Below are positions 11,101 through 23,022 of a stretch of DNA of 64,000 bases, one piece after another. The first letter of the stretch is position 1. Each line of letters starts with the position of its first letter. The position numbers and the translations under genes were made by a program. The notes below the pieces were generated by a model. That model was not told the origin of the DNA, ran no database searches, and saw only the letters and a list, made by a program, of their open reading frames with translations. Source of the stretch: Heterotrichella gracilis (taxonomy: Eukaryota > Sar > Xanthophyceae > Tribonematales > Xanthonemataceae); NCBI GenBank assembly GCA_032358255.1, contig JAULBX010002445.1, forward strand, positions 81,650-145,649. Reading direction: 5' to 3'.

Positions 11101-11792
11101 GGCCCCCTCGATCTGCGCCACCAGGCCCTCAAAGGGGGGCGACATGGCGCCCTTGAGCCGCCAGGTGCCCATGCCAACTGCAGTGATGGCCTCCTGCTCG
11201 CTCACGCCTCCCTGCGGAATATACCAGAATGAAAAATCATCAGAAAAGCCACGATGACGACAATTCTGCAGGTCGTGTCTTGCATCTTGAAGTGGGATTT
11301 TGCAACCACTGACACCCATCAATCTTTCAATTTGGCTGTAACTGGTTTTGAATCCTGGCGCTGCCCAGTGCAATGCCCTCCGTTTCCTCCTCCCCTCACC
11401 CTTTTCACATAGCCTGCCCCCTCAGGGTCCGAGGCCCCCATCCCCTCCAGCAGCTCCTTCATGAACTCCTTCTCCGTAAACCCTCCCGAGGGTCCATCCC
11501 CTTCCTCCCCCTCCTCATCGCCATCCTCCCCTTGCGCCCCTCGAGTCTTCCCATTCTGTGAGCAGGGTCGGGGCAACCGAGGGGCGGGGTGGTGGCGCCT
11601 GCCCCAAAGGTGGGAGCCACCTGTGCCACCTATGATTGAAAGGTGGGTAATCAGATTAAGAAAAATAAATAATAGTGAGCACTCGCCGCCGCTGATGGGT
11701 TGATGTGCTGCCGGTGTATGGGAGGCGTCTCGGCATGGCATGGCGCTGCCGCCCAATTGGAAAATCACCCTGCCCTTGTAAAACACTGTCAT
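8173..11792 (-). CDS. pcyA: Phycocyanobilin:ferredoxin oxidoreductase (PcyA)
   Basis: The enzyme reduces biliverdin IXalpha to phycocyanobilin with electrons from ferredoxin, normally in the plastid of green algae. Exons on the minus strand: 11792-11400, 11211-11053, 10551-10366, 9987-9830, 9373-9179, 8676-8560 and 8266-8173, all with matching phases, giving about 433 residues. Diagnostic segments are IENRAYNSRVFRKLHLELAH, VLHCVMYPNPEFDVPILSLD, SIPPWGMPIFSDLCIIVRP, RNDKTRRVLEAAFSPDFAER and RYMREVMFDV at the C-terminus. The residues equivalent to cyanobacterial Glu76 (HLELA), His88 (LHC) and Asp105 (SLD) are all present. The N-terminal 130 residues are not family-like. They include an acidic stretch (GEDGDEEGEEGDG) and may hold a leader; the start at 11792 is the first in-frame ATG and is uncertain. 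Several introns hold truncated copies of adjacent exons. Confidence 0.92.
8820..11010. repeat. Truncated exon copies inside pcyA introns
   Basis: 9018-9071 copies the end of exon 9373-9179 and runs into a CCCTAAA tract. 9454-9598 is a longer copy of the same exon, cut on one side by TTTGGGGTTTAGGG. 10206-10265 copies the end of exon 10551-10366. 10625-10740 copies the start of that exon and stops at a degenerate telomere-like sequence. 10855-10885 and 10942-10989 copy the end of exon 11211-11053. The copies keep splice-site sequence but are incomplete and partly out of frame. Confidence 0.85.
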
Positions 11793-12897
11793 GTTTGCCG
11801 CCTTGGCAAAAAATACTGCCTATATGCAACTGCACAGCCTCTATCATGGACACGCGGGCGCATGGGTGCACACCAGCTGACACACGGGTGCATGGTGCGC
11901 ACCACAATGGTCCCAGGGTTTTATACGTGTGCGCCATCGTGCAACACGCATCGGGTACAGTGCGTGCGCGCCATCCCTTACCTAGTGCCTTTGCACTCCA
12001 TCCTAGGCGCCCGGTAACTGGGCTTGGCGCTTGTTGAGCGCTCGGCCTGCAGCAACGATCAACAGAGCAAAGTGTTGTGGCTTGGCCTGAAGTATTGTTT
12101 GACTAGGGTGACATGCTTCAGAGGGTGCAGTCATGAGGTTTGGTTCCACTGCGGCTGGCCAAAGAGTAAACAAAGTCGTGCATGTGTATATGCATGCATG
12201 CATTTCAAGACACAAGAATACCGTCCAATTCACGCCGTGACCAGGCAACTGTGCGTCCACACACGCGGGTTAAACCATATATGCGACAATATACTGCATG
12301 GAGGTGTCACCGTTTTCTCGTCTCACCTCAGTCGGCAGTGGGTGGGTGGTGGCTGCGGGACCAGACCAGCGCCATAACTACCCGTGGTGCTCGTGCTAAA
12401 GTTAGAGCATACTCTGTCTGAAAACATCGCTGAAGACGCTGAAAGGGCGGTTTTGTGAAGCCCAACTGAGCGCCCAACCCTATTTCTACTTGGTGTGCAA
12501 AGGCTAGGGCACACATGGGGGCGCGAAGTCGCTGCCTGGAATACTGTCAGATGTATCCCCTATGGAGGCTCCCGTGGCACAGTATATGAACTGCATCGAG
12601 ATACGTGTACGTTAGGCCCTGTCCTGGCTGATAAGTACAGACGCTCGCAACCCCTGACTCAAAAGCGTGCACCTAGTCTAGCTGGCACCGGAGATACAAA
12701 CTTTTGCGCTGCCCATATACAAGCCAACAGCAAGCGAACGCTAGTCTTTGCACTTCGCCAGCTGCCCCAGCGAGAGCCAAACGCTTGTTTTTGTCCCTTG
12801 CGCGCTGCGCTCCGTTGCAAGGTTGTCGTGGAGGCGAGTTTACAGGGCAGGGGGTTTTGGGCGCTAGCCCCGATCGGGTCTCCCAGCTCGTGCCAAG
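11793..12897. other. Divergent spacer between pcyA and the ABHD13-like gene
   Basis: This region should hold the promoters of both genes. A TGCATGCATGCAT box lies near 12190-12203. No coding segment was recognised; the open frames at 12495-13025 and on the opposite strand overlap each other and show no family pattern. Confidence 0.4.
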
Positions 12898-15800
12898 ATG
12901 CTGCAGCTGGTATTCCGGTGGTGTGTGCGGGCGGCAGTGGCGGTGCGTTTGCTGTTACTACCCCCGCAGTGTCTGTCTGCACCGCAGTTGGATGTGGTCC
13001 ACTCGCGTACTGGGCCTCGCAGTGACCTAGTCCTATACCCACGGCTGTGTGGTTTTCCGCAGGTGGGCGGTCTTGCGGGACTGGCGTTCACCCTGGTGGT
13101 TATCTTCCAAGAAAAACTGGTGCGCCGCGCTGTCTGTGCGCCCATTGGTTGTCAGTGCTAAGCTGCTGTGCCACACGTATGCAATGCATGCATATGGCCC
13201 GGGGTGCCGCGTACAACCTCGGCATTATCACCCCCGACATCGCCGGAATCTGGAGGGGTAGAGTTTGACGACAATTGAAAGTCTAGGCTTCACCCACCGT
13301 GGCGGTTTGAGCCAGTATTTCAATACTGCCACGTCGTTAACGGTGTGTCATATGCATGCATGCATACGCACGACCCACCTGGATAGTCAGCTTCCCTTAC
13401 GCCTTTAGGGGCGAAACACCGTGGCGGCGACTGACGTTTGAAGGCCCTGTTTCCTATTTTCCATTTAGTTCACCGAAACCGAGAAGGTCCCCAGTTCACT
13501 GCCACGTTTCCTCACCTTAGTGCGGTTTGAAAAGGAAGGGATCAGGCAGCCACACCCTACCCCTGCTGACAGCCTTGTGTGATTTCTCAGATATACGTCC
13601 CCCGCATACCTGGTGTGCCCAGCGAGTACCCCTACTTCCCCGACCAATTTGGCCTCGAGTATGAGGTGCGCCTGCTGGGTGCAGTACCCTACAACCCTGC
13701 CCATACCCGGGTTCACCCTCACCGTGCTGTGCTGTCACTGTAAAAAATGCACGAAAATCTGTACTGGTTCAACGTGCTCTGCCTGTACCTAGCTTTCCTG
13801 CCACCCACGAGTGCATACAGGTGGGGTTTTTGCCCCCGCCCACTTTGGAGCAGCCAGGCAGGAAACACCCTCCTCCACCTTTCGCGCTTTGGCATGTGAC
13901 ACATTTTATCACCGTAACATTTGACACCTGCCTGCCCGGCCCAGCATGACCTGTACATCACAGCTGCAGGTACCTCCGTGCTGCACGCCTGGCTCAAGTG
14001 CCCTTGCCCCGCCAAACATCACTTTTTTGTCGCGGATGCGCACAAGGCCCTGCCCTCGCAATTGTTGCAACCTCCTATGGAATCCTACCTTACTCATCTC
14101 GCGCTTTGCGGAACTAGCATGGGTCTAATAGGTCTAACGGCAACTTACTCATTTTGCGCTTTCCGCCCCCGCAGGACCTGTACATCACAGCCGCAGATGG
14201 CACTGTGCTACATGCCTGGTTCATGTGGCAGAAGGGGTGGACCGCAGCCCGCAGGGCCACCCGCCCCACGGTGATCTTCTTCCAGGAAAACGCAGGCAAC
14301 ATGGCCTTCCGGCTGCCCTTCATGCGCCTCCTGGCTCGCCAGCTGAACGCGAACGTGTTCATCCTCGGGTAGGTGGTAATGGCGGTGGCCGTGGTGGTGG
14401 TGAGGGCGGGGGAGGGGTTGATGGTGGTGGTTGTGGCAGCTGTGGCGGTGGTGGTGTTTATGAAAGTGGAACGCAGGCACCAGTCGTGACCTACACCTCC
14501 TGCGGGGCCTTGTGCGCCTGCTCAATGCAAATGAGTTAATCTCACAATGGGCTGAGCAAGGGACCAGCTACTGACGAAAACCCTGTTTTCATCCGTAATC
14601 CTATATTGAATATAATATAATATAATATTCCAACCCTGCACAGGTACCGCGGCTATGGGCTGAGCAAGGGAACGCCCTCAGAGGCAGGCCTCAAGCTGGA
14701 TGCCCAGGCTGCGCTGGACTATGTGGCTGACAGGCGCGATGTGGACGCAGGCAAGATCATGCTGTTTGGACGGTCGCTGGGCGGGGCTGTGGCGCTGGCT
14801 ACCACGCTGGCCAACAAGGACCGGGTGAGTGCATTAGGTTTTGCACTGGATTCTGCTGCACTCTGGGTTTCATTGTGGTGGTTTGTGTATGTGTGGCCCA
14901 TTTTAGACACATTTGGCAGAAGCCTGCCCATACTGTCACCCTTAGCCGCTGGTGCCGACCTGACTGCTACTTTTGCTGTTTGGGCGGTCGTTGTGAGGGG
15001 CTCTAGCTACCACGCTGGCTAACAAAGACCGGGTGAGTGGTGGACTGCTGTGATGCGTGCTGTGTAGGAAATGTTCTGGTTAAAGGTTGCGTGGTCACAG
15101 GGGTACCGTACATTGTTTAGGGTTCAGGGTTTAGCATTTTGCGTGGTCACATCCATCCTGGTTTTGCATGGGCGGGTTGCTGGCGGGGGTACTGTAATCG
15201 TTTAGGGTTCATGATTTTACAGCCTGAACGGCCATTGCAACATTTTCTCCCCCCCAAAACGGCCCCATTCCCTAGCACATGGGGGCAGCTGCGGTGTCCA
15301 CCTTCTGTCCGTTCGCTTGTTAAATCCTATGGCGTTTACCTGAAACTCACCCCCCACTCTGCCACCCACCCGCAGGTGCGTGCGCTGGTGATCGAAAACA
15401 CCTTCCTATCTATCGAGGACATGGCCTATAAGGCCATTCCCGTGCTGGCACCCTCTGCCACTGGTGCATGGCTTTCTGCTATAACTCGGCTGCACTGCTA
15501 GAATACATGCAACTACCCCCACCCTCAATTTACCACCCTCTCCACCTCTCATGTTGAACCCCCCCTTCATTCCTGTAGGTGCGAGCGCTGGTGATCGAAA
15601 ACACCTTCCTATCCATCGAGGACATGGCCTACAAGGCCATCCCCGTGCTGGCACCCCTGGTGGGCCAGGGCAAGGCGTTCAACTTCCTGGTGCGCAACAA
15701 GTGGCGCAACTACGAGGTTCTGCCGCAGCTAGGGGCCAAGCCGATTCTGTTCCTGGTGTCGCTGCAGGTAGGGTGATGGGGGGTGGGTTGCTTGGTACCG

Positions 15801-16694
15801 CTGCGTGTATGGGTGGGTGGCATGCCGGTGCTCGCATCCACGCATCACAATCAATTGGCTATTCTTCAATCCCCACACCCCAAGATTACCATTTTTCGAA
15901 TGCCTGCAGGACGAGCTGGTCCCCGCTTCGCACATGCACGAGCTGTTCGCGCTGCGCGAGCAGGTGCCCGGTGGCTGCCCCCACTGGGTCGAGGTGCCCA
16001 TGGCGCACTCCCACCACATGGACGCGTATGAGACAGAGAGCCGGCGGTACTGGCAGGTGCGGTGGCGCCACATTCTTGCTAGGGTTTGACTAGGGAGGTT
16101 GCACTGGTTAGTGACACGTTGCAGGGCGTGGTTGGATTGAGTGTGGCAAGTGGCGCTGGGGGTCTAGCTACAGAACTGGGTCAAAGTTGGGACGGTGCAC
16201 TCTCATGGACGCGTTTTAAGGTTCTCAAAGTTGGGTTTAGGGTTAAGGTTTGTGTAGGCTGTGCGCGCCTTCTTCCTGCAGCTCATGGCACAGGGTTGTG
16301 GGTTCTCAAATACTTTTGGGGTTTAGGGTTCTCACATCTGTCCCCCCCCGGTGTAGGCTGTGCGCGCCTCTTTCCTGCAGTCCATGGCCCTGGGTTTAGG
16401 GTTCAGATATTTAGGGTTTAGGGTTCTCACACCTGTCCCCTCCCTGTGTAGGCTGTGCGCGCCTTCTTCCTGCAGTTCATGGGGCCGCTGGAGGAGGGTA
16501 TGGAGGTGGCTGCGGAGGTGGCACAGGTGGCGCCCCAGGTGGCCCCACAGGTGGCGGCCCCGGTGGCGGCCCCTGTGGCGGCCAGTGGCAGTGGCGCAGG
16601 GGGGGAGACGTCACAGGTCCAGGCAGGGGAGGAATCAGAGGGGGACGATGACGAGGAGTACGAGAAGGTGGAGGCGGAGGATGGGAGCATGTGA
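12898..16694 (+). CDS. ABHD13/BEM46-like membrane-anchored alpha/beta hydrolase
   Basis: Eight exons join in phase: 12898-12942, 13063-13119, 13591-13665, 14175-14368, 14644-14824, 15579-15767, 15910-16056 and 16452-16694, giving about 376 residues. Near the N-terminus a hydrophobic helix (GGLAGLAFTLVVIFQEKL) is followed by the family's YVPRIPG, as in ABHD13, BEM46 and WAV2, which are single-pass membrane serine hydrolases. The nucleophile elbow is GRSLGG. The segment VIENTFLSIEDMAYKAIP matches the family region after the elbow. The acid is probably the Asp of QDELVPASHM, and the base is one of the His residues in MAHSHHMDAY. The last exon adds an Ala/Val/Pro repeat and an acidic tail (GDDDEEYEKVEAEDGSM). 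The physiological substrate is not known for this family. The first 15-codon exon is the least certain. Confidence 0.85.
13941..16392. repeat. Truncated exon copies inside introns of the ABHD13-like gene
   Basis: 13941-14010 copies the start of exon 14175. 15006-15039 copies the end of exon 14644-14824 including its donor. 15374-15453 copies the start of exon 15579. 16256-16295 and 16352-16392 both copy the start of the last exon (16452), with TTTAGGG-type tracts between them and the true exon. Each copy retains an AG acceptor or GT donor but breaks off early. Confidence 0.88.
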
Positions 16695-18000
16695 AGGGGT
16701 GGTGGGGTGGGTGCGCAGCGAGGGGCGTAGGGTTTAAGGCTGAGGGCGTGGGTGTGCAAGGGGCACATGACCCCAGGGGTCTTGCTGGCTGCAAACCCTG
16801 AATAAACCCTTAACGCCCGGCTCTATGAGGCAAGTGTGGTGGTGGGGGTGCTCTTGATTTGGACCTATTTGGCTAGGCGTGGGGCGCCGGGGTACTGGAG
16901 TATACATGTATTTTTGGGGAAAGTGACGCATGACATGTGTGTTGTACATTACAACGGGGCTGGGGTGCGTCTTCCATGACAGGGGTTGGGATTTTACGAA
17001 CAGGGCCCGGGATGCCGTGGCGCATGGGGGTGTTGGTGGGCACTGGCTTCTCCACTGGAAGATGACTAAATTAATATGGTGAACGTCGGACTACCCACAT
17101 CTATTCTAGTATGCGGTGTGCATGGCTGTAGGGTGCCACAAACCTGCGCGGATGAATGTGTTTGGGAATTCAGCAACATTCAGGAATTCTTGGGTTTTCA
17201 ACAAGTTTGGCCCTGGTGTGGTTCAAGCAGTCAGTCAGGCAGTACACTGTACGCCGCGCTTTGTTTCTCAAGGTCCAGTCTGGTTACTAGGGGCCCTTGG
17301 GCTGCTCGTTTGGTAATACAAGTTAATATAATTGGGCGCACGCGTCTGCTCTGTAACAGTACTGCACAAGGTAGTCTGATGGACTTAAAATTGCAATTGA
17401 CTGGTGCCCTACAAGTGACTGAAACTGTGGCAGTGTAGGAGGTTACCGTCGGTGCAAGAATCCTTCAAGACATGCCCAAGCGGCTGTTGGGAGGTCCTCA
17501 CGCTCAGAAGCCGTGAAGCAATATACCCACATGCAATATGCTGCCGGCTGATGTACAGTTCCAGAAGCAGGCACAGCTTGCTTCAAGGTGCACGATAAAC
17601 AGGAAACGAAGTAATACATAATCGAACTCAACTTCTAGCACCGCGTCCTGGTGGAGACGAAATGACTATAGTGTATCTGTCAAACTGAGCAGGACAATGC
17701 ACTGCAGTGATCAAGTACTGAGACAACTTTGATAAGAGTGCTGGGTTAGAAATGGCAGCAAGGCAATTCGGTGCAGGAAACGAAAATAGCAGTATTACTT
17801 GAAAAGGCCTTGCAAACGTCACACCGGCGTACTATGTTGGCAACCAGGCGTCTCCCTGAGCTGCAGTGTAAATATATTAACACAGGCCTGCGATATCAGT
17901 GTTTGTGCAAAGTAAGAACGAATAACTACGCTGTGAGAAGCAAAGGCCTTGATGTCAGTGAGCTGTAATTGGGTTCTCCTTCATATAATACAAAGCGAAT
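16695..18000. other. Spacer between convergent ABHD13-like and F-box genes
   Basis: No gene was recognised. The left part is 3' untranslated sequence of the hydrolase gene. Short open frames at 17076-17438 and 17771-17968 show no family resemblance. Confidence 0.45.
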
Positions 18001-18646
18001 TCAAGCCAGGACTGGCAAGGGGAAGTAGCGCAGCCTGCCACCGATCTCAAAGACGCCTGCTGGCCTGGGGAAAGCCACAACCTGGTAGAAGAACCTGTGG
18101 TTGAACCTGCGGGGAAGGAAAGCCAGGGTCAGGGTCCCAGTCTGTGCATGGCAAGTGGGTTGCTGTTGCCTTTTTAACCAGCTGTGGCGCATCCTCCAGA
18201 TTAGGCTTTCAAAAAAGTAGCTGAAAGTGCTTTGTTTTGCAGACTGCCTACCTGTACAGATCCTTCCAAGTGTGTCCATCGGTTGGGTTGGCAGTGAGTG
18301 GGACTCCAAACTTTTGGCAGCAGAGCTTCCTCCATATTTTCTCATCCTTTGAAGCAGCACTGCACCCAGAAAAAAGGGTTTGTACTCCAGGCCCATCAAG
18401 ATAACCCACTGCTGTACAAGCACGTCCTATATGTCTGACTCACCGGCAGCACTTTGAGATCCGTTCAAAGTTGCAAACGTCCACTGCAGCGGGGAGCTTG
18501 CGGGCAACTTTGTTCAATACCTCCAGCGGCAGGGTGTTCCACTTGGGCTGAGGCTGAGGACGAAATGGTTGGGGATCCAGACGCAGCGGGAAGCGAGGGT
18601 GGACGATGATGTCCTTGCTCCTCCTGGACGTGGTTTTAGGGGCCAT
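18001..18646 (-). CDS. Short F-box protein
   Basis: Three minus-strand exons join in phase: 18646-18444, 18359-18252 and 18106-18001, giving about 138 residues. After a basic N-terminus (MAPKTTSRRSKD) comes an F-box-like helix set: WNTLPLEVLNKVARKLPA, FERISKCCR, DEKIWRKLCCQKFG. F-box proteins link substrates to SCF ubiquitin ligases through Skp1. After the box, GHTWKDLYRFNHRFFYQVV gives a pattern often seen just after algal and fungal F-boxes, and the protein ends soon after at FPLPVLA. There is no long substrate-recognition domain such as LRR, kelch or WD repeats, so its target cannot be guessed. It is divergently paired with the RETICULATA-related gene, 590 bases away. Confidence 0.7.
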
Positions 18647-19236
18647 GTTTCAAACCCCGTATCGTGTGTGAAGCGGGTCAATGTCCGGGGTAGCCTGCCT
18701 GGTCAGTGGTTTCCGTGCACTTTGGCACGAGGGAAACGGCGTGGTTAGGACAGGGACCTACGTCCCCAGCAGGTTGCGCGACAGGTGTTTAAATGCTTTT
18801 CTGTCAACACATGAACCTAGCGCAGAGAGATGCCGTACAGCCAGACAAGCGGTGCGCGCAACGGCACTTCACCAACTCGCCTGCAAGTACATGTGTAGCA
18901 TGTGCTTTGTACGGAGGCCTGTTCCTGCTTGCGCTTTAAAGGTTTTGCTCTGCAAAAACAGAATCAGGATTTGGTGGGCAGTGTTGCATCCCGTTCACTT
19001 TTATACACTTGCTTCCCTGCAATAAAAACAGGCGTGCAATAAACGGGTCCTTTTTTAGAGAGAAGACAAAAACAGGCCTTGACTTTCTCCACCGTTGCCA
19101 AATCGTTGCAGTTGAAGAGGTTGATCGGCTGCTTGTTGCACCCATATCACTGTTCTGCCCAGCTGCAACCTCGAGGCACAAACGTCACGGTCAACCCACC
19201 CAACCCACGACCCGCTGGGGCCGCATTCCGTGCAAC
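18647..19236. other. Divergent spacer between F-box and RETICULATA-related genes
   Basis: The 590-base region separates two divergent start codons and must hold both promoters unless an upstream exon was missed. No exon, ATGCATGC box or telomere-like tract was seen in it. Confidence 0.4.
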
Positions 19237-21952
19237 ATGGCGGCCTCGATGACTCTGTCCTCGCAGCTACGGCCGTGCCAGGTCCACAGATGCATCAGCA
19301 GACCCAGGTTATCCAGCCTAAAGGTGCGTTCTGGCCTCATCCCCGCACCATTCCACCTGCAAGCCGAAACATCCTGCCCATCGGGGGGCGTGTTGACATC
19401 ACGTTTTTCTGCAGGCGTGTCGGGCGGTTCAGGTACGCTGCGCTTCGGAAAGCGAGCGCAGGAGCGCCCCCGCAGAAACCAGTGGCCAGCAAGACAGCGT
19501 GCTTCAGGTACAACAGGTGCCAGGCGTTGGGAAACAGCTAGTTGCAACCAAAGCGGAGGTGCTGCTGGCGACCGGTGGAGGCAACGGGGACGGCGCGGCA
19601 GGGAACGGTGGTGGCGGTGGTGGTGGCGGTGATGGAGGCGACGGCGAGGACGATGATGAGCTGCTGTCGTTGTCTCAGGTAGGTCCCAGGTCAGGTGCAT
19701 GGTCGTAGTCATCCCGTTGCAACCCATGATTGCAAAGTCGACCTGGAGGGTGATGTTCCCCGGTGGCTGAGCCAACACACAAGGCACGCAACCTACAAAT
19801 TATTCAAGCGGACGTTTAACTTGTGTACCACGGTGTACCAGCGACGCACGCAAACTTCTAAGTTGCTGCCGTATATGCATGCATATGTCCCAACTTGTCC
19901 TTATGCGCCATCCAGGCCGAGGAGATGGCTGCAGCCAAGGGAGTGAAGCTGCCGGAGGACTTTGTTGCTGCCGCGGTTGCCGGCGGCCTGCGGAAATCTG
20001 CCCTCACTAGCTTCATCCGCCTCCAGGTAGGGTGCACTCTTGCTCCTTACTAGGACCCTTTGACCCCCTCACACCCCACGTAAAATGTGCACTGGTTTGG
20101 ATCATCCTTGCCCGAGGTATGCCTGCATGAACCAGGTGGATATGCACTTTTAAAGGAAAGTCTTGTTGGGTGCCGTTTCTGACACCTTTTTGCCCGGGTA
20201 ACCCGCAGGCGTTTGCGCTGGCTGGCTGGTTGTCCCGCCTGCTCCCTGCCGCGCGTGACAGGCTCATCTTCGATGACAAGTTCCTGTTCAAGGTGCTGGC
20301 AGAGATTGCGATCGACTCAGGTGAGAATAGTGGCTTGCAGGGCAGCAGGCGACACTACATTTAGCTATCGTCTATGCATGCGATGCGTGCTACACCCCGC
20401 AACTGTCATTGCAGTGCCATGCGCAGCTGATGTTACCCTGCCCATACACCTTGCCCATACGACCAATGTTGACATGGGCTTTCAGTCCCCGAAACCTTCT
20501 GCAGTACCGGCTTTCCATATATCCCATTGTGACCCTAAACCCTAAAACCTGTGCCCCACCCCAAATTGCGCAAGCGCAGCAACGCCTTGAGATTCTAACC
20601 CTAAAACCCCATTTTCCAGGCTGCGCAACCGTGGCGGAGGTGCGCAAGCGCGGCAGCGCCTTCTGGGACGAGTTTGAGTTCTACATGTCCGACCTGTGTG
20701 TGGGCCTGGTGCTGGACGTGGTGCTGGTGGGGCTGCTGGCGCCTGTGGCCATGATCGGCGCCAAGCCAAGGGCAGCATCCGCAACAGGTGGGTGTCCAGG
20801 CTGCATGGGCACAAGTGAGATTTTTGATAGCATATGTACTGGTATGGTACTGGTATGTTGGCAGCCCGGGGGCGCCACATGGGTGTGTGCCGGGGCAGCT
20901 GCAGGGGGGTGCATGGCACAAACAGGTGCATTTAATGCATGGGCGCTGGATTGGCACGCAGCGTGTGGGTGTGGCATGTTGGCGCCTGTGGCTGTGGTGG
21001 GGGGAATGCCAACGGCAGCACTCGCTACAGGCGGGTGACTGGGCAGCTGGCCGCAGGGGTGCATGGCAAATTCACTTGCATTTCAAAGCATGGAGGATCA
21101 AAATGCTGCGTTGGGTGGGGCATGCTGGCGCCTGTGGCCGTTGTGGGGGGAATGCCAGGCACACAGCACCTTGCTTTCCCCACAATCCCTGCACCCACCA
21201 GCCACACCCCAGCACCCACATGCCCACCCCACCAACCCCCGCTCAACCCCACGCCACCCCCATACCCCGCAGGCGTCAAGCGCTTCCTTGGCCGCTTCCC
21301 CAGCGCGGTGTTCCAGCCGTCAGTCCCTGGGTCCCGCCGCTTCTCGGTGGCTGACCGCGCGGGGTGCCTGGTTGTGAAGGGCATGGAGTACAGCCTGGCG
21401 GGCATGGCCTGCGGGTTCATAGGCCAGGCGGTGGCAAACTCACTCATGCTGCTCAGGTGGGTGGCGGGGATTGTAGTATGGAAAGTACTACATTTAGTGC
21501 TTGCGAAGGTCAATAATCATACCGCATTTGTTTTCATCGTGCTTGCATCGCACGCTGCACACTGCAACTGGGGGATGCGCACGCGCCACCTTGCACCGGT
21601 GATCGCTGGCAGGGTACAACCTGCGTAGCTCCGCACATGCATGCTTTCCAGCCCCTGCTAGACCCCCACCCCCACCCCACCCCCCTGCAGGCGCAAGTAC
21701 GTTGGCTCCTCCGAGAAGGACGTGGAGGTGCCCCCCCTGTTCCGCACAACCCTAGTGTGGGGTTTGTTCATGGGCGTCTCGTCCAACGTGCGCTACCAGA
21801 CGGTGTTTGGCCTGGAGCGGATAGTGGACATGACAGTGGCGCGCCGCCTGCCCCAGATTGCCTACCTCACCACCATCCTCATCCGCTTCGCCAACAACAT
21901 TGTGGGCGGGGAGAATTTCATCGACATGGCGCGCTGGGCGGGCGTGCAGTAG
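19237..21952 (+). CDS. RETICULATA-related (DUF3411) chloroplast envelope protein
   Basis: Seven exons join in phase: 19237-19323, 19415-19678, 19916-20026, 20209-20320, 20620-20787, 21273-21456 and 21691-21952 (TAG stop), giving about 395 residues. The N-terminus (MAASMTLSSQLRPCQVHRC) is Ser/Arg-rich and acid-poor, as in a chloroplast transit peptide. A poly-Gly stretch and a short acidic patch follow. The DUF3411 core is clear: LIFDDKFLFKVLAEIAID, ATVAEVRKRGSAFWDEFEFY, MSDLCVGLVLDVVLVGLLAP, GMACGFIGQAVANSLMLLR, VPPLFRTTLVWGLFMGVSSN, VRYQTVFGLERIVD and IRFANNIVGGENFIDMA. Arabidopsis RETICULATA and its relatives are plastid envelope membrane proteins that affect leaf mesophyll and plastid metabolism; their molecular activity is not established. 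Several hydrophobic segments fit a multi-pass membrane protein. Confidence 0.9.
20966..21170. repeat. Two partial copies of a DUF3411 exon end
   Basis: 20966-21045 and 21109-21170 repeat the end of exon 20620-20787 (the sequence coding LLAPVAMIGAKPRAASAT and its donor), in direct orientation and diverged. They lie in the intron before exon 21273. Unlike many other exon copies here, they are not directly joined to a telomere-like tract. Confidence 0.75.
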
Positions 21953-23022
21953 ACTGGGTTGCCTCTATGGTCTGGGCCACAGTGACGTACTCACTCCATG
22001 ATGGCATGAGCGGGTACTTTGCGTGGGAGCCTTTCTGCAGACCCAGGTTGGGCGGAGAGCACGAGAGTGTTGCGGCGCAGTGGGGTTGGGGGTTTGGGGT
22101 GCAGAGGCGCGGTGCAGCAGTCAACGGGACGGGGTGGGGGGTTGGGAGGGTGTGGGGGGCGGTTGGGTTGGTCCTCACGGCTCGCTGGATTTAGGGGCGG
22201 CGGAGCTGCTGGGGTGGTGATGGGATGGATTGGCGCGCTGAGCTGGCGTGCAGTGGATCGACCGCACGCAGCGGGTGCAAGTGGGAAGGGGTTCCAGGGC
22301 CTGTCCAGGGCTGTGGTTGTTGCATGGGAGCATGGTGACAAATAAACAAACAGAAAGACATTGAATTGATTTCCCAGCTGCCAACGTAAGTGAGCAGAGT
22401 GACTAAAGGATGTGTGCAGTGCATGGACATGGCAGGGCTGCCGCAGGACTGCTGGCGGCCGCCAAAGCTGGCGCAGGAATCGCGAAACCCGCAGTGCGAC
22501 AAGTGTTTGTGTTCCCAACACCTGCAGGTTTGCCACTTTGTGCGCCAAGAAAGTTAATTGATTGGCGACTGATTGATTTGGCACCGGGCACTGCCAGCGC
22601 CATTTGGTCAGCAACATTAACGTGCAGACTGAAGACTGCATTGTGGCAAGGGCCAGATTTAATATCATGGGTTAAAACAATTGTGACAAGTCAGCCGCAC
22701 TAATATTTGAACAATCGTCGCCCATCATCAATTTATTTGAGTCATGGCATGTCGCCACACAGGAACAGTTGCTGTAGCTAGAAAACTCGCTACAGATACG
22801 GTTGTGTGTGACCATGCCGGACACTGTTTGCCATCGATTTGTCTTCTACTTGAGTCCCAATAGGGAGCCCAAAATAGTCCGACAGGCTTCAAACAGTCCC
22901 TTGCAATTTTAAGCATACCGTAACGTGAAAAATACGGTTTGAATCAAATCAAAATTATTCGCAGGCGCCTGACCATCCATTGGGCCCAGGTCACAAATCA
23001 CAGGATGCTGTTTTGGCAAGCA
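21953..23022. other. Spacer between convergent RER and Ser/Pro-rich genes
   Basis: This is presumably 3' untranslated sequence on both sides. G-rich runs occupy 22100-22200. No exon with a recognisable family was found on either strand. Confidence 0.45.

Noticed and set aside
12495-13042. 176- and 127-codon frames upstream of the ABHD13-like gene
   Set aside because: They overlap each other on opposite strands and one overlaps the first hydrolase exons; no family pattern.
22019-22668. 225-codon minus-strand and 108-codon plus-strand frames after the DUF3411 gene
   Set aside because: G-rich/C-rich low complexity, overlapping on both strands, located in the 3' untranslated region.
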